In this document: one piece after another, positions 56,271 to 64,000 of the stretch
Layout: the number at the start of each line of letters is the position of its first letter
Numbering within the stretch: the stretch's first letter is position 1
Source: Pseudomonas paralcaligenes
GTDB taxonomy: Bacteria; Pseudomonadota; Gammaproteobacteria; Pseudomonadales; Pseudomonadaceae
NCBI RefSeq assembly: GCF_019655855.1
Contig: NZ_BPFX01000019.1
Coordinates: 124,001-188,000, forward strand
Reading direction: 5' to 3'
Length of the DNA: 64,000 bases
The notes under the pieces: model-generated
Seen by the model: only the letters and a program-made list of their open reading frames with translations
Told to the model about the DNA's origin: nothing
The model's database searches: none
Translations under genes and position numbers: made by a program

Positions 56271-56368
56271 CCTTGGCTATGCCCGAGTCGGCTGTGGCGA
56301 ACAGACTCGGCCTTCGTGGAAGTGGCTAGGCGGCATTCCGATGGCTATGAACCCGTTAATTCTGCTCT

Positions 56369-56418
56369 TGTGGGAGCGGCCTCGGCCGCGAAATTCGCGG
56401 ACAAGTCCGCTCCCACAG
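56369..56418. repeat. REP-type inverted repeat, GTGGGAGCGG family
   Basis: Arms TGTGGGAGCGGCCTCGGCCG and GTCCGCTCCCACA face each other around GCGAAATTCGCGG. This is the common Pseudomonas REP type. It lies in the intergenic stretch between convergent btuB and btuF, with a second repeat family 80 bases away. Confidence 0.88.
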
Positions 56419-56500
56419 GGTCAATGGCGCTCGCCAACCATGGGAAACGCCTTGAATGACAGGCGCCCCCCAGGATGGGGCCTTTTGTTCATGTGCAATG

Positions 56501-56543
56501 CGCGGGTTTCACCCGACCTAACGTAGGGCGGGTGAAACCCGCG
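56501..56543. repeat. REP-type inverted repeat, GTAGGGCGGGTG family
   Basis: CGCGGGTTTCACCCGACCTA (56501-56520) and TAGGGCGGGTGAAACCCGCG (56524-56543) form a near-perfect inverted repeat, just past the stop of btuF. Same family as 43858-43914. Confidence 0.9.
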
Positions 56544-56552
56544 TGATTCTTG

Positions 56553-57353
56553 CTACCTGGCCCGCGCCAGCAGCTCGCACAGCTTCCCGGTGGCTTCCAG
56601 CATCTGGAAGCTGGGGCGTTCGATACCCTTGTCCGGTACCGGCCAGAGCTGGTCCAGGCGCACCGCCGCCAGCTGCGGCCAGGCGCGCCAGTGCTCCAGT
56701 TCGGCGCCGCTGCCGCCCAGGATCACCCGCGGCGAACGGGCCAGCACCGCCTCGACGCCGATCTGCGGCGCCGGCATCCGCAGATCGTCGAACACGTTGC
56801 GCGCCCCGCACACGCTCAGGGCGTCGCCGATGATCTGCCCGGCGCCCACGGTGTACAGCGGCTGGTGCCAGATCTGGTAGAACACCGGCAGCGCAGGCTC
56901 GCGGTGGTAGCGGGCGCGCAGCCCGGCCATGCCCTGGCGGAAGCCGTCGCGCAGCTCACGGCCACGCTCGGCGCGCCCCATCCGTTCGCCGAGTTCGGCG
57001 AACAGCTCGGCGAGCTGCTGCAGATCGCGGGGATCGCCGAAGTAGAGGGGAATGCCCATGTCGTCGAGCTGGCGGCGCTGGGCGTCGGGCAGGCTGCCGG
57101 GCGTCAGCAGCAGCAGGTCGGGCTTGAGGCTGAGCAGGGTTTCCAGCTCCAGGGTACCGAAGCGCCCCACCGAAGCCACTTCAGCCAGTTCCGCCGGCCG
57201 CTCGCCGCCTTCCAGCAGGCCCACCAGGCGATCCTGGGCGCCCAGTTCGACGACGATTTCCGACATCGACGGCGCCAGGCTGACCACCCGCTCGGCCGCC
57301 ACCAGCGGCTGGCAGGCCAGGAGCAGGCAGGCGAGCAGCAGTGGTCTAGCCAA
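56553..57353 (-). CDS. btuF: Periplasmic cobalamin-binding protein, BtuF-like
   Basis: 266 residues with a signal peptide (LLACLLLACQPLVAAE). Class III substrate-binding fold: RVVSLAPSMSEIVVELGAQD, LLSLKPDLLLLTPGSLPDAQ, PVFYQIWHQPLYTVGAGQII, GDALSVCGARNVFDDLRMPA. This matches BtuF proteins encoded near ribA in Pseudomonas. The btuCD transporter genes are not in the window. It overlaps the membrane-protein gene by eight bases. Confidence 0.88.
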   Translation of the reverse strand: MARPLLLACLLLACQPLVAAERVVSLAPSMSEIVVELGAQDRLVGLLEGGERPAELAEVASVGRFGTLELETLLSLKPDLLLLTPGSLPDAQRRQLDDMGIPLYFGDPRDLQQLAELFAELGERMGRAERGRELRDGFRQGMAGLRARYHREPALPVFYQIWHQPLYTVGAGQIIGDALSVCGARNVFDDLRMPAPQIGVEAVLARSPRVILGGSGAELEHWRAWPQLAAVRLDQLWPVPDKGIERPSFQMLEATGKLCELLARAR

Positions 57354-57765
57354 GCTGGCGCGGGATGCGATACAGGCAGAACAGCACCACGCTGCTCATG
57401 GCCAGGAGGATCAGGGCAACGGCGTTGAGCCCGCTGAACAGCGCCAGGGCGGCGATCCAGGCCGGCAGGCCGGCACCGAGGAACCCCTTGCGTCGCTGCC
57501 GGGCCAGCTCCAGCCAGGCCTCGCGCTCGTGCTCGCCGTCCAGCGCCGCCTGGGTGGCGATCAGGGCGCGCTTGTAGCCGGAAAACAGCGGCAGGCTGAC
57601 GAACATCGACGCCATGCCGGCGATGAACAGCGGCATCTCCAGCACGCTGCCGAGCGCCTGGCTACCGCCGAACAGCAGGTTGAGAAGGAACAGCGGACCG
57701 AGGGCGAAACCGAGCCAGCGCCACCATTCCAGGGCGAGCCGGCGACGCACCTCGGCGCGGGTCAT
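57346..57765 (-). CDS. Small membrane protein
   Basis: 139 residues from the ATG at 57765, with GGAGGAAG just upstream. Four likely transmembrane segments ([35 protein letters not shown], then [20 protein letters not shown] and VVLFCLYRI). No known domain. It overlaps ribA by four bases (ATGA) and btuF by eight. A homologue occupies the same place in P. aeruginosa, from memory. Confidence 0.8.
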   Translation of the reverse strand: MTRAEVRRRLALEWWRWLGFALGPLFLLNLLFGGSQALGSVLEMPLFIAGMASMFVSLPLFSGYKRALIATQAALDGEHEREAWLELARQRRKGFLGAGLPAWIAALALFSGLNAVALILLAMSSVVLFCLYRIPRQLG

Positions 57766-58373
57766 TCTTCCTCCGCCTGGTGCAGCAGCCCGAGCATGTG
57801 GCCGAGCTTGCCGACCTTGGTCGCCAGGTACTTGCGGTTGTGCGGGTTGTGCCCCGCCTCCAGCGCCCGGCGCTCGGCCACGCGCACGCCGATATCCTCC
57901 AGCGCCTTGACCTTGCGCGGATTGTTGGTCATCAGGTTGATGGCGCGGATGCCCAAATGATCGAGCATCGGCTGGCAGATCGTGTAGTCGCGCTGGTCGG
58001 CGGCGAAGCCCAGGCGCTCGTTGGCCTCGACGGTGTCGGCGCCGCCGTCCTGCAGCTCGTAGGCGCGGATCTTGTTCAACAGGCCGATGCCACGGCCTTC
58101 CTGGCGCAGGTACAGCAGCACGCCACGGCCCTCGGCGGCGATGGCGCGCAGGGCGGCCTCGAGCTGGGCGCCGCAGTCGCAGCGCTGGCTGAACAGGGCG
58201 TCGCCGGTCAGGCACTCGGAGTGCAGGCGGCCCAGCACCGGCCGCCCGTCGGCGATGTCGCCCAGGGTCAGGGCCACATGCTCCTTGCCGCTCTCCTCGT
58301 CGAGGAAACCATGCATGGTGAAGACCGCGAAAGGCGTGGGCAGCTGGGAGGCGGCGACGAAGACGACGGACAC
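57762..58373 (-). CDS. ribA: GTP cyclohydrolase II
   Basis: 203 residues from a GTG at 58373, with AGGAG upstream. First step of riboflavin synthesis (GTP to the diaminopyrimidine). Zinc site cysteines [17 protein letters not shown] and active-site [20 protein letters not shown] are intact. Ends [20 protein letters not shown]. It complements the ribB product at 62498, whose own cyclohydrolase-like half lacks the zinc ligands. The region 58374-58538 upstream shows no gene. Confidence 0.95.
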   Translation of the reverse strand: MSVVFVAASQLPTPFAVFTMHGFLDEESGKEHVALTLGDIADGRPVLGRLHSECLTGDALFSQRCDCGAQLEAALRAIAAEGRGVLLYLRQEGRGIGLLNKIRAYELQDGGADTVEANERLGFAADQRDYTICQPMLDHLGIRAINLMTNNPRKVKALEDIGVRVAERRALEAGHNPHNRKYLATKVGKLGHMLGLLHQAEEE

Positions 58374-58538
58374 CGGGTGCTCCTGTGAGGTTCGGCGGAA
58401 AGGGCCGCATTGTACCAGCCAGTGCGGCAGCCGGCGCAGCCTGAATTGTCGTCGATAAGGATCGAAAGGGCCGATCTGACGGGCAGATGCGCCATCTGCG
58501 AGTGGCATGGGAGCGCGGGGTGCGCCCCGCAGTTGGCG

Positions 58539-59189
58539 CTAGAGCTTGGATTCCAGTTGCAGCACGCCGTTTTCCTCGCGCCAGCGCACCCGGCTGAGGA
58601 AGCTCATGCCCAGCAGCACTTCGGTGGGCGAGTCACCCTCCAGCACCGCGCCCTCCACACCGAGCACCTCGAGGCCGCCGATCTTGACGCTGTTCAGCTT
58701 GACCCGCCAGGCCTTGATATTGCCGCCGGCGGTGCTGGCCACCATGGGCCGGCCATCCACCCGGTAGTCGAGGCCCAGACGGCGTGCCTGGCCCTCGTTC
58801 ATCGCCACCGTGGTAGCGCCGGTGTCGACCAGGAACTGCACCGGGTGGCCGTCGATGGAACCGGCCGCCCAGTAATGGTTGCCGGCGCCGCGGCTGATGC
58901 TGAACTGGGTCTTCTGCGATTCGGTCGGGCCGGCCTGGTTGTACTCGCGCGACAGCGCGTAACTGCGCTGCACACCCTCGATTTCCAGCACCGCGCCCTT
59001 GTTGTCGGCGCTCACCACCTTGACCCCGCCCGGCCCGGTCTGCCCGGCGCGTACCAGCTTGCGGTGGCCATCGACCAGCAGCACCGCGGCACCGGGGAAC
59101 AGGCCGACCACCTGCACCTGGGGCTCGGCGTGCAGCTGCGGGGTCAGGGCCAGCAACAGGCCGGCGGCGAACAGCTCAAGGCGACGCAT
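58539..59189 (-). CDS. Exported retropepsin-like aspartic protease
   Basis: 216 residues from the ATG at 59189 (GGAGAG upstream). Signal peptide (AAGLLLALTPQLHAE), an N-terminal beta region (LFPGAAVLLVDGHRKLVRAG), and a single retropepsin-like domain with FLVDTGATTVAMNEGQARRL and VLLGMSFLSRVRW. Homologue of the P. aeruginosa protein near ribA and paralogue of the 39049-39576 protein. Its start overlaps the stop of the upstream binding-protein gene by 14 bases. Confidence 0.85.
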   Translation of the reverse strand: MRRLELFAAGLLLALTPQLHAEPQVQVVGLFPGAAVLLVDGHRKLVRAGQTGPGGVKVVSADNKGAVLEIEGVQRSYALSREYNQAGPTESQKTQFSISRGAGNHYWAAGSIDGHPVQFLVDTGATTVAMNEGQARRLGLDYRVDGRPMVASTAGGNIKAWRVKLNSVKIGGLEVLGVEGAVLEGDSPTEVLLGMSFLSRVRWREENGVLQLESKL

Positions 59190-59931
59190 CGGGTCTCTCC
59201 ATGTCCTCGTCGAAGGGGTACTCCTGGGACCAGCGCCGGAAGATCGGCCGCAGGCTGCCATCGCGCACCAGTTCGGTCATGCGCCGGTCATACAGCTCGG
59301 CCAGGGCACGCCCGCGCGCAGTATCGGCAAAGCCGACGTACAGCGGCAAGCGGGTCAGCGCCGTGATGCGAAAGCGTTCCGGCTGCGGCCCGCTTTCCTG
59401 CACGTCCGTGGCCTCGGTGATGGCGTCGATGTAGAAGTCGGCGTGACCCCGTTCGAGCATGCCCAGGATGCCGGAACGCCGCTCGATCTCCTGGAAATTC
59501 AGCGGCCCCGGCAGGTATTTCTGGAAGCCGTAGCCACGCATCCAGGCCAGCCGGTACTTCTTCATGTCGTGCAGGTCGGGCACCGGCTGCTCCACGAGCC
59601 CGAGCGCCGCGATGAGGTCGGCGTCATACGGCCAGCGCGGGTAGACGACCTTGTCTTCGACCTCGCCCAGGTAGGAACCCAGCCAGGCATCGGCCTCGCC
59701 GCGCTGCACCAGGCCGACCGAGCGGGTGTAGGGCACGTTGCGGTAGTCCACCCGCACCCCGGCTGGCTCGAACACCTTGCGCATGATTTCCCAGGCCATG
59801 CCGCTGCCATCGCGGTTGGTGTAGTCGGCCCAGTATTCGCTGACCAGCTGGACCTTGTCGGGCAGCGCCTGGCTCGCCTGGGCGGAGAGTCCGACCAGGC
59901 CGAGCAGCAACCCCAGCATCCACGCGCGCAT
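59176..59931 (-). CDS. Periplasmic solute-binding protein, SBP_bac_3-like
   Basis: 251 residues; start at 59931 chosen because GAGGG lies six bases upstream, while the ATG two codons earlier is too close to it. Signal peptide (LLLGLVGLSAQASQA). The domain resembles family 3 amino-acid-binding proteins (VQLVSEYWADYTNRDGSGMA, WEIMRKVFEPAGVRVDYRNV, VGLVQRGEADAWLGSYLGEV, YVGFADTARGRALAELYDRR). No permease genes are nearby, so it may serve as a sensor or an orphan carrier. Ligand unknown. Confidence 0.82.
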   Translation of the reverse strand: MRAWMLGLLLGLVGLSAQASQALPDKVQLVSEYWADYTNRDGSGMAWEIMRKVFEPAGVRVDYRNVPYTRSVGLVQRGEADAWLGSYLGEVEDKVVYPRWPYDADLIAALGLVEQPVPDLHDMKKYRLAWMRGYGFQKYLPGPLNFQEIERRSGILGMLERGHADFYIDAITEATDVQESGPQPERFRITALTRLPLYVGFADTARGRALAELYDRRMTELVRDGSLRPIFRRWSQEYPFDEDMERPDASP

Positions 59932-59945
59932 CCGCATCCCTCGGC

Positions 59946-60434
59946 TCAGGCCAGCCCCCACACCAGCAGTTGCATGGCGACCCAGGCGAACACCCCGGCC
60001 AGCACATCGTCCAGCATGATGCCGATGCCACCGTGCACATGGCGGTCGATCCAGCGGATGGGCCAAGGCTTGATGATGTCGAACAGCCGGAACACCAGAA
60101 AGCCTAGCAGCAACCACTGCCAGCCTTCCGGCACCAGCCAGAGGGTGATCCACATGCCGACCATCTCGTCCCAGACGATGCCTTCGTGGTCGTGCACACC
60201 CATGTCCTCGGCCACCCGGCCGCACAGCCAGAAGCCGAACAGCATGGTCACGCCGAGCATCAGCCAGTAGCCCCAGTCCGGCAGCATCTGCCACAGGGGA
60301 ATGAAGGGGATGGCCACCAGCGAACCCCAGGTGCCCGGTGCCTTGGGCATGAGGCCGGATCCGAAGCCGAAGGCGAGGAAATGCCAGGGGTTGCGCCAGA
60401 CCTGCGGCGCCACTTTCACCAGTTCAGTCACCAC
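59946..60434 (-). CDS. pgpA: Phosphatidylglycerophosphatase A
   Basis: 162 residues from a GTG at 60434 (a second GTG follows directly). Membrane enzyme that dephosphorylates phosphatidylglycerol phosphate. HFLAFGFGSGLMPKAPGTWG and EGIVWDEMVGMWITLW are the PgpA signature; FRLFDIIKPWPIRWIDRHV and the following helices complete it. It overlaps thiL by 11 bases. Confidence 0.94.
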   Translation of the reverse strand: MVTELVKVAPQVWRNPWHFLAFGFGSGLMPKAPGTWGSLVAIPFIPLWQMLPDWGYWLMLGVTMLFGFWLCGRVAEDMGVHDHEGIVWDEMVGMWITLWLVPEGWQWLLLGFLVFRLFDIIKPWPIRWIDRHVHGGIGIMLDDVLAGVFAWVAMQLLVWGLA

Positions 60435-61389
60435 GACTCCCGAAATGTTGATAGCCCGTCCTTGACGGCTCGTGGTGGCGGCCCTGGCCGTCCACCAGGC
60501 TCACGCCCTGTCCCGGCCGTGCCCGGCCGATCACCGCGGCCTCCGGCCATTGGGCCTGCAGCGCCGGCAGGAGTTCAGGCGGCAGGGTAAACGCCAGCCG
60601 GTAGTCGTCGCCACCGCCCAGCGCGCAGTCCGTCGCCGCCGTGCCGGCCAGCGCCCGCAGCGCCGGCGACAGCGGCAGGCGCTCCAGTTCGATTTCCAGG
60701 GCCAGTCCCGACGCGGCGGCGATATGGCCGCAGTCGGCCAGCAGGCCGTCGGAGATATCCAGCGCCGCCGTCGCCCGACCGCGCAGCCACTGCCCCAGGG
60801 CCAGCTGCGGCTCGGGCGCCCAGTAGCGTTGCAGCAGATAGTCGGCGTCGGCGCCCACGGCCGCCTGCCGGCCCAGCACCAGCGGCAGCGCGCCGGCGCC
60901 ATCGCCCAGGCTGCCGCCGACGCAGAGCAGGTCGCCCGGCCGCGCGCCGGCCCGGGTCAGGGCCTGACCGGCCGGCACCTGGCCGAACACGGTGAGGGTC
61001 AGGCTCAGCGGACCGCGGGTGGTGTCGCCGCCGACCAGAGCGATGGCGCAGTGCCCGGCCATCTGCGAGAGGCCGCGGGCGAGGCCGTCCAGCCAGTCGG
61101 CGCGGGCATCGGGCAGGGTCAGGGCGAGGGTGAGGGCCAGCGGCTCGGCGCCCATGGCAGCAAGGTCGCTGACGTTGACCGCCAGCGCGCGCTGGCCGAG
61201 CAGGAAGGCATCGCAGGGGTCGGGGAAATGCACGCCAGCCACCAGGGTGTCGGTGGACACGGCCAGCTGCATGCCGGGCGTCGGCTGCAACAGAGCGCAG
61301 TCGTCGCCGATGCCCAGCGCTACGCCCTCGGCCGCCTGCGCGCAGGGCGCGGCGGCGAAGTAGCGGCGGATCAGCTCGAACTCACCCAC
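60424..61389 (-). CDS. thiL: Thiamine-monophosphate kinase
   Basis: 321 residues. Makes thiamine diphosphate from thiamine monophosphate, needed by Dxs among others. Signature stretches: GIGDDCALLQPTPGMQLAVS, TDTLVAGVHFP, QRALAVNVSDLAAMGAEPL, LVGGDTTRGPLSLTLTVFGQ, and ALDISDGLLADCGHIAAASG. nusB lies upstream, separated by the 61398-61436 repeat. Confidence 0.95.
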   Translation of the reverse strand: MGEFELIRRYFAAAPCAQAAEGVALGIGDDCALLQPTPGMQLAVSTDTLVAGVHFPDPCDAFLLGQRALAVNVSDLAAMGAEPLALTLALTLPDARADWLDGLARGLSQMAGHCAIALVGGDTTRGPLSLTLTVFGQVPAGQALTRAGARPGDLLCVGGSLGDGAGALPLVLGRQAAVGADADYLLQRYWAPEPQLALGQWLRGRATAALDISDGLLADCGHIAAASGLALEIELERLPLSPALRALAGTAATDCALGGGDDYRLAFTLPPELLPALQAQWPEAAVIGRARPGQGVSLVDGQGRHHEPSRTGYQHFGSRGD

Positions 61390-61397
61390 GAAACGCG

Positions 61398-61436
61398 CCC
61401 CTCTCCCTCTGGGAAAGGGGTTGGGGATGAGGGAAC
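61398..61436. repeat. Imperfect inverted repeat between nusB and thiL
   Basis: CCCCTCTCCCTCTGGGAAAG followed by GGGTTGGGGATGAGGG. This CCCTCTCCC/GGGATGAGGG element is a common small interspersed repeat in Pseudomonas and related genomes. It may fold as a weak hairpin in the transcript. Confidence 0.7.
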
Positions 61437-61453
61437 GCCAGGCAGCCCATCCG

Positions 61454-61939
61454 TCAGCGCTTGTTGGCCTTGACTTCGGCCGCGCGCAGCTCCGGCGCCA
61501 GCTTGTCCAGCACGCCGTTGACGAACTTGTGCCCGTCGGTGGCGCCGAACACCTTGGCCAGCTCGATGCCCTCGTTGATCACTACCTTGTAGGGCACGTC
61601 GACGCGATCCTTCAGCTCCCAGGCGGACAGGCGCAGGATGGCCAGTTCGACCGGGTCCAGCTCGTCCAGCGGAATGCTCAGGAACGGCGCGAAAGACGCG
61701 TCCAGCTCCGGCTTCTGCCGGGCCACGCCGGTAAGGATCTCGTGGAAGTAGGCGCCGTCGACGCCGCTGAAGTCATTGTCGACGCGGAACTGCGCCTCGA
61801 TCTCGTTCAGCGACTGGCCGGCCATGTGCCACTGGTACAGCGCCTGCATGGCCAGGCTGCGGGCCACGCGACGCTGCGCGATCTTGCCCTTGGCCTTGGG
61901 CTGCGGAGCGTCCTGGCTGTCGTCGTGATTCAGGCTCAC
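61454..61939 (-). CDS. nusB: Transcription antitermination protein NusB
   Basis: 161 residues from a GTG at 61939 overlapping the ribH stop (GTGA). All-helical RNA-binding factor for rRNA antitermination: [75 protein letters not shown]. The nusB-ribH link is standard. Confidence 0.95.
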   Translation of the reverse strand: MSLNHDDSQDAPQPKAKGKIAQRRVARSLAMQALYQWHMAGQSLNEIEAQFRVDNDFSGVDGAYFHEILTGVARQKPELDASFAPFLSIPLDELDPVELAILRLSAWELKDRVDVPYKVVINEGIELAKVFGATDGHKFVNGVLDKLAPELRAAEVKANKR

Positions 61940-62412
61940 TTGGCCTCCAGGGCCGCCAGCAGGCTGACCATTTCCAGGGCGGACAGTGCGGCCTCGGCGC
62001 CCTTGTTGCCGGCCTTGGTGCCGGAGCGCTCGATGGCCTGCTCGATGGAATCGACGGTCAGCACGCCGAAGGCGACCGGCACACCGTATTCCATGGACAC
62101 CTGGGCCAGGCCCTTGGTGCACTCGCCGGCGACGTATTCGAAGTGGGGGGTACCGCCACGGATCACCGCGCCGAGGGCGATGATGGCGGCGAACTCGCCG
62201 CGCTGGGCGACCTTCTGGGTGACCAGCGGAATCTCGAAAGCGCCCGGGGCGCGGATGACGGTGATGTCGCTTTCCTTCACGCCGTGGCGGACCAGAGCGT
62301 CGACGGCGCCGCTGACCAGGCTCTCGACGACGAAGCTGTTGAAGCGGCCAACCACCAGGGCGTATTTGCCTTGCGGCGCGATGAAGGTACCTTCGATGGT
62401 CTTCAGGGTCAT
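61936..62412 (-). CDS. ribH: 6,7-dimethyl-8-ribityllumazine synthase
   Basis: 158 residues from the ATG at 62412. Penultimate step of riboflavin synthesis. Motifs: [60 protein letters not shown], and [20 protein letters not shown]. Confidence 0.96.
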   Translation of the reverse strand: MTLKTIEGTFIAPQGKYALVVGRFNSFVVESLVSGAVDALVRHGVKESDITVIRAPGAFEIPLVTQKVAQRGEFAAIIALGAVIRGGTPHFEYVAGECTKGLAQVSMEYGVPVAFGVLTVDSIEQAIERSGTKAGNKGAEAALSALEMVSLLAALEAK

Positions 62413-62497
62413 GGGCGAGTCTCGGTTCGGATAAAGAGCCGGGGCGCCGCGGGGGCGCCCCGTAAACATAGGATATGAACGAAGGCCGCGGCGGGCC

Positions 62498-63577
62498 TCA
62501 TTCAGCGGGCAGGTATTCTACAACTTCCAGATCGAAGCCGGATATGGCGTTGAACTTCATCGGCGAGCTCATCAGGCGCATCTTGCGCACGCCCAGATCG
62601 CGCAGGATCTGCGAGCCGGCGCCGACGGTGCTGTAGGTCGCCGGGCTCGGCGTCGGCTGCTTGCCCAGGTGGGCCAGCAGCTCGGGGCCGGTGAGCGGGT
62701 TGCCGAGCAGCAGCACCACGCCGCTGCCGGCCTTCGCCACCTCGGACATGGCCGCGCGCAGGCTCCAGCGGCCCGGCTGCTTGACCAGGAACAGGTCGCG
62801 CAGCGGCTCCATGTTGTGCACCCGCACCAGGGTCGGTTCCTCGGCGCACACCTTGCCCAGGGTCAGGGCCATGTGCGCGGTGTTCTCCACGCCGTCGCGG
62901 TAGGTGACCAGGGTGAACTGGCCCAGTTCGGTATCCAGCGGCTGCTCGCTGACGCGCTCGACGGTGCGCTCGTGGATCAGCCGGTAGTGGATCAGGTCGG
63001 CGATGGTGCCGATCTTCAGGCCGTGCTCCTCGGCGAACTTCTCCAGCTCCGGGCGGCGGGCCATGGTGCCGTCGTCGTTCATCACCTCGCAGATCACCCC
63101 GGAAGGCTCGAAGCCGGCCATGCGCGCCAGGTCGCAGGCCGCCTCGGTGTGGCCGGCGCGGGCCAGCACGCCGCCGGGCTGGGCCATCAGCGGGAAGATG
63201 TGGCCGGGGCTGACGATATCGTCGGCCACCGCACTCTTGGCGACGGCGGCCTGCACGGTGCGCGCGCGGTCGGCGGCGGAGATGCCGGTGGTGACGCCCT
63301 CGGCGGCCTCGATGGAGACGGTGAACTTGGTGCCGAAGCCGGAGCCGTTGCGTGGCGCCATCAGCGGCAGGTTGAGCGTCTCGCAGCGCTCGCGGGTCAT
63401 CGGCATGCAGATCAGGCCGCGGGCGAAGCGGGCCATGAAGTTGATGTGCTCGGCGGTCACGCATTCGGAGGCGATGATGACGTCACCCTCGTTCTCGCGG
63501 TCCTCGTCATCCATGAGGATGACCATCTTGCCGGCGCGGATGTCTTCGATCAGTTCTTCTGCGGTATTCAGGGCCAT
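62498..63577 (-). CDS. ribB: 3,4-dihydroxy-2-butanone 4-phosphate synthase with cyclohydrolase-like tail
   Basis: 359 residues from the ATG at 63577. Residues 1-~200 are the active DHBP synthase ([60 protein letters not shown]). Residues ~205-359 resemble GTP cyclohydrolase II but lack its three-cysteine zinc site, so this half is presumably inactive. This RibBX-type hybrid is widespread in Proteobacteria. It makes the four-carbon unit for riboflavin. No FMN riboswitch is seen next to it. Confidence 0.94.
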   Translation of the reverse strand: MALNTAEELIEDIRAGKMVILMDDEDRENEGDVIIASECVTAEHINFMARFARGLICMPMTRERCETLNLPLMAPRNGSGFGTKFTVSIEAAEGVTTGISAADRARTVQAAVAKSAVADDIVSPGHIFPLMAQPGGVLARAGHTEAACDLARMAGFEPSGVICEVMNDDGTMARRPELEKFAEEHGLKIGTIADLIHYRLIHERTVERVSEQPLDTELGQFTLVTYRDGVENTAHMALTLGKVCAEEPTLVRVHNMEPLRDLFLVKQPGRWSLRAAMSEVAKAGSGVVLLLGNPLTGPELLAHLGKQPTPSPATYSTVGAGSQILRDLGVRKMRLMSSPMKFNAISGFDLEVVEYLPAE

Positions 63578-63588
63578 GGCGGCGCGTC

Positions 63589-64000
63589 TCACTTGTTCAG
63601 GTAGCCGTGTTCGGCCAGGAAGGCTTCGCTGATGCCGGACGAGCTGGGCTCGGCGGCCTTGTCGCCGAGCAGCAGGCGCTCCAGGTAGCGCGCCAGCAAG
63701 TCCACTTCGAGGTTGACCCGGCGCCCGGGGCGATAGTCGGCCATGATGGTCTCGACCACGGTGTGCGGCACGATGGTCAGCTCGAACTCGGCGCCGTTGA
63801 CCGCGTTGACCGTCAGGCTGGTGCCGTCGACGGTGATCGAGCCCTTGAGGGCGATGTATTTCGCCAGCTCGCGCGGCGCGCGCACGGTGAACTGGATGGC
63901 ACGGGCGTTTTCCTCGCGCTTGACGACCTCGCCGACCCCGTCGACATGGCCGCTGACCAGATGACCGCCCAGGCGGCTGGTCGGCGTCAGGGCCTTCTCC
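63589..64000 (-). CDS. ribE: Riboflavin synthase alpha subunit, 5' end outside the window
   Basis: The visible 137-codon 3' part, open to the window edge, shows the second lumazine-binding repeat of riboflavin synthase: [79 protein letters not shown]. It lies 11 bases before ribB. It turns two ribityllumazines into riboflavin. Confidence 0.93.
   Translation of the reverse strand, partial: EKALTPTSRLGGHLVSGHVDGVGEVVKREENARAIQFTVRAPRELAKYIALKGSITVDGTSLTVNAVNGAEFELTIVPHTVVETIMADYRPGRRVNLEVDLLARYLERLLLGDKAAEPSSSGISEAFLAEHGYLNK

Overview
The window reads as a chromosomal segment of a Pseudomonas-type gammaproteobacterium. The evidence is dense high-GC coding sequence, GTGA/ATGA start-stop overlaps, the familiar Pseudomonas blocks nudF-DUF1249-cpdA-yqiA-parE-x-x-parC, xseB-ispA, riboswitch-btuB, btuF-x-ribA and pgpA-thiL-nusB-ribH-ribB-ribE, and REP-type inverted repeats of the GTGGGAGCGG and GTAGGGCGGGTG kinds. 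Species cannot be named from sequence alone. The left ~12 kb is visibly less GC-rich than the right half.

Layout. 1-6.4 kb: two exported proteins on the minus strand (one cut by the window edge and frameshifted at a hexamer repeat), a glycosyltransferase with a decayed GT2 half, and a plus-strand protein with two tandem 2-oxoglutarate/Fe(II) oxygenase modules. 6.6-17.3 kb: a complete Xps-type type II secretion operon read right to left (gspE-F-G-H-I-J-K-L-M-N-D plus a trailing lipoprotein). It has a lipid-anchored secretin, and a short GspN-like protein stands where GspC would be expected. 17.3-22.8 kb: an ABC-dependent polysaccharide export pair (wzm/wzt) and a 1091-residue methyltransferase-coiled coil-GT2-GT4 protein, apparently feeding into the same transcription unit as gspE.

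22.9-33.2 kb: the most unusual region. A tightly coupled minus-strand operon encodes an E1/ThiF-like adenylating protein fused to a FeeM/LuxI-like N-acyltransferase domain, then an acyl-CoA dehydrogenase, an RND/MMPL-type exporter, an unknown exported protein, a LolA-like periplasmic protein and a DUF1302-like outer-membrane barrel. I read it as a possible undescribed pathway making and exporting an N-acylated or lipid-like product. An in-frame amber codon splits the acyltransferase domain; the frame stays open for 70 codons and ends overlapping the next gene. Two perfect palindromes lie upstream of the operon.

33.5-43.8 kb: housekeeping genes on the plus strand (ADP-ribose hydrolase, cAMP phosphodiesterase, topoisomerase IV, a PqiC-like lipoprotein, exonuclease VII small subunit, farnesyl diphosphate synthase). 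43.9-50.9 kb: a cassette between ispA and dxs with a divergent LysR regulator, an acyl-CoA ligase, a single-chain biotin-dependent acyl-CoA carboxylase and an epoxide-hydrolase-like enzyme, probably degrading an unidentified carboxylic acid. 51-56.3 kb: dxs, a second LysR regulator, and a cobalamin riboswitch ahead of btuB. 56.5-64 kb (minus strand): a BtuF-like B12-binding protein, riboflavin genes, thiL, pgpA and nusB, running off the right edge inside riboflavin synthase.
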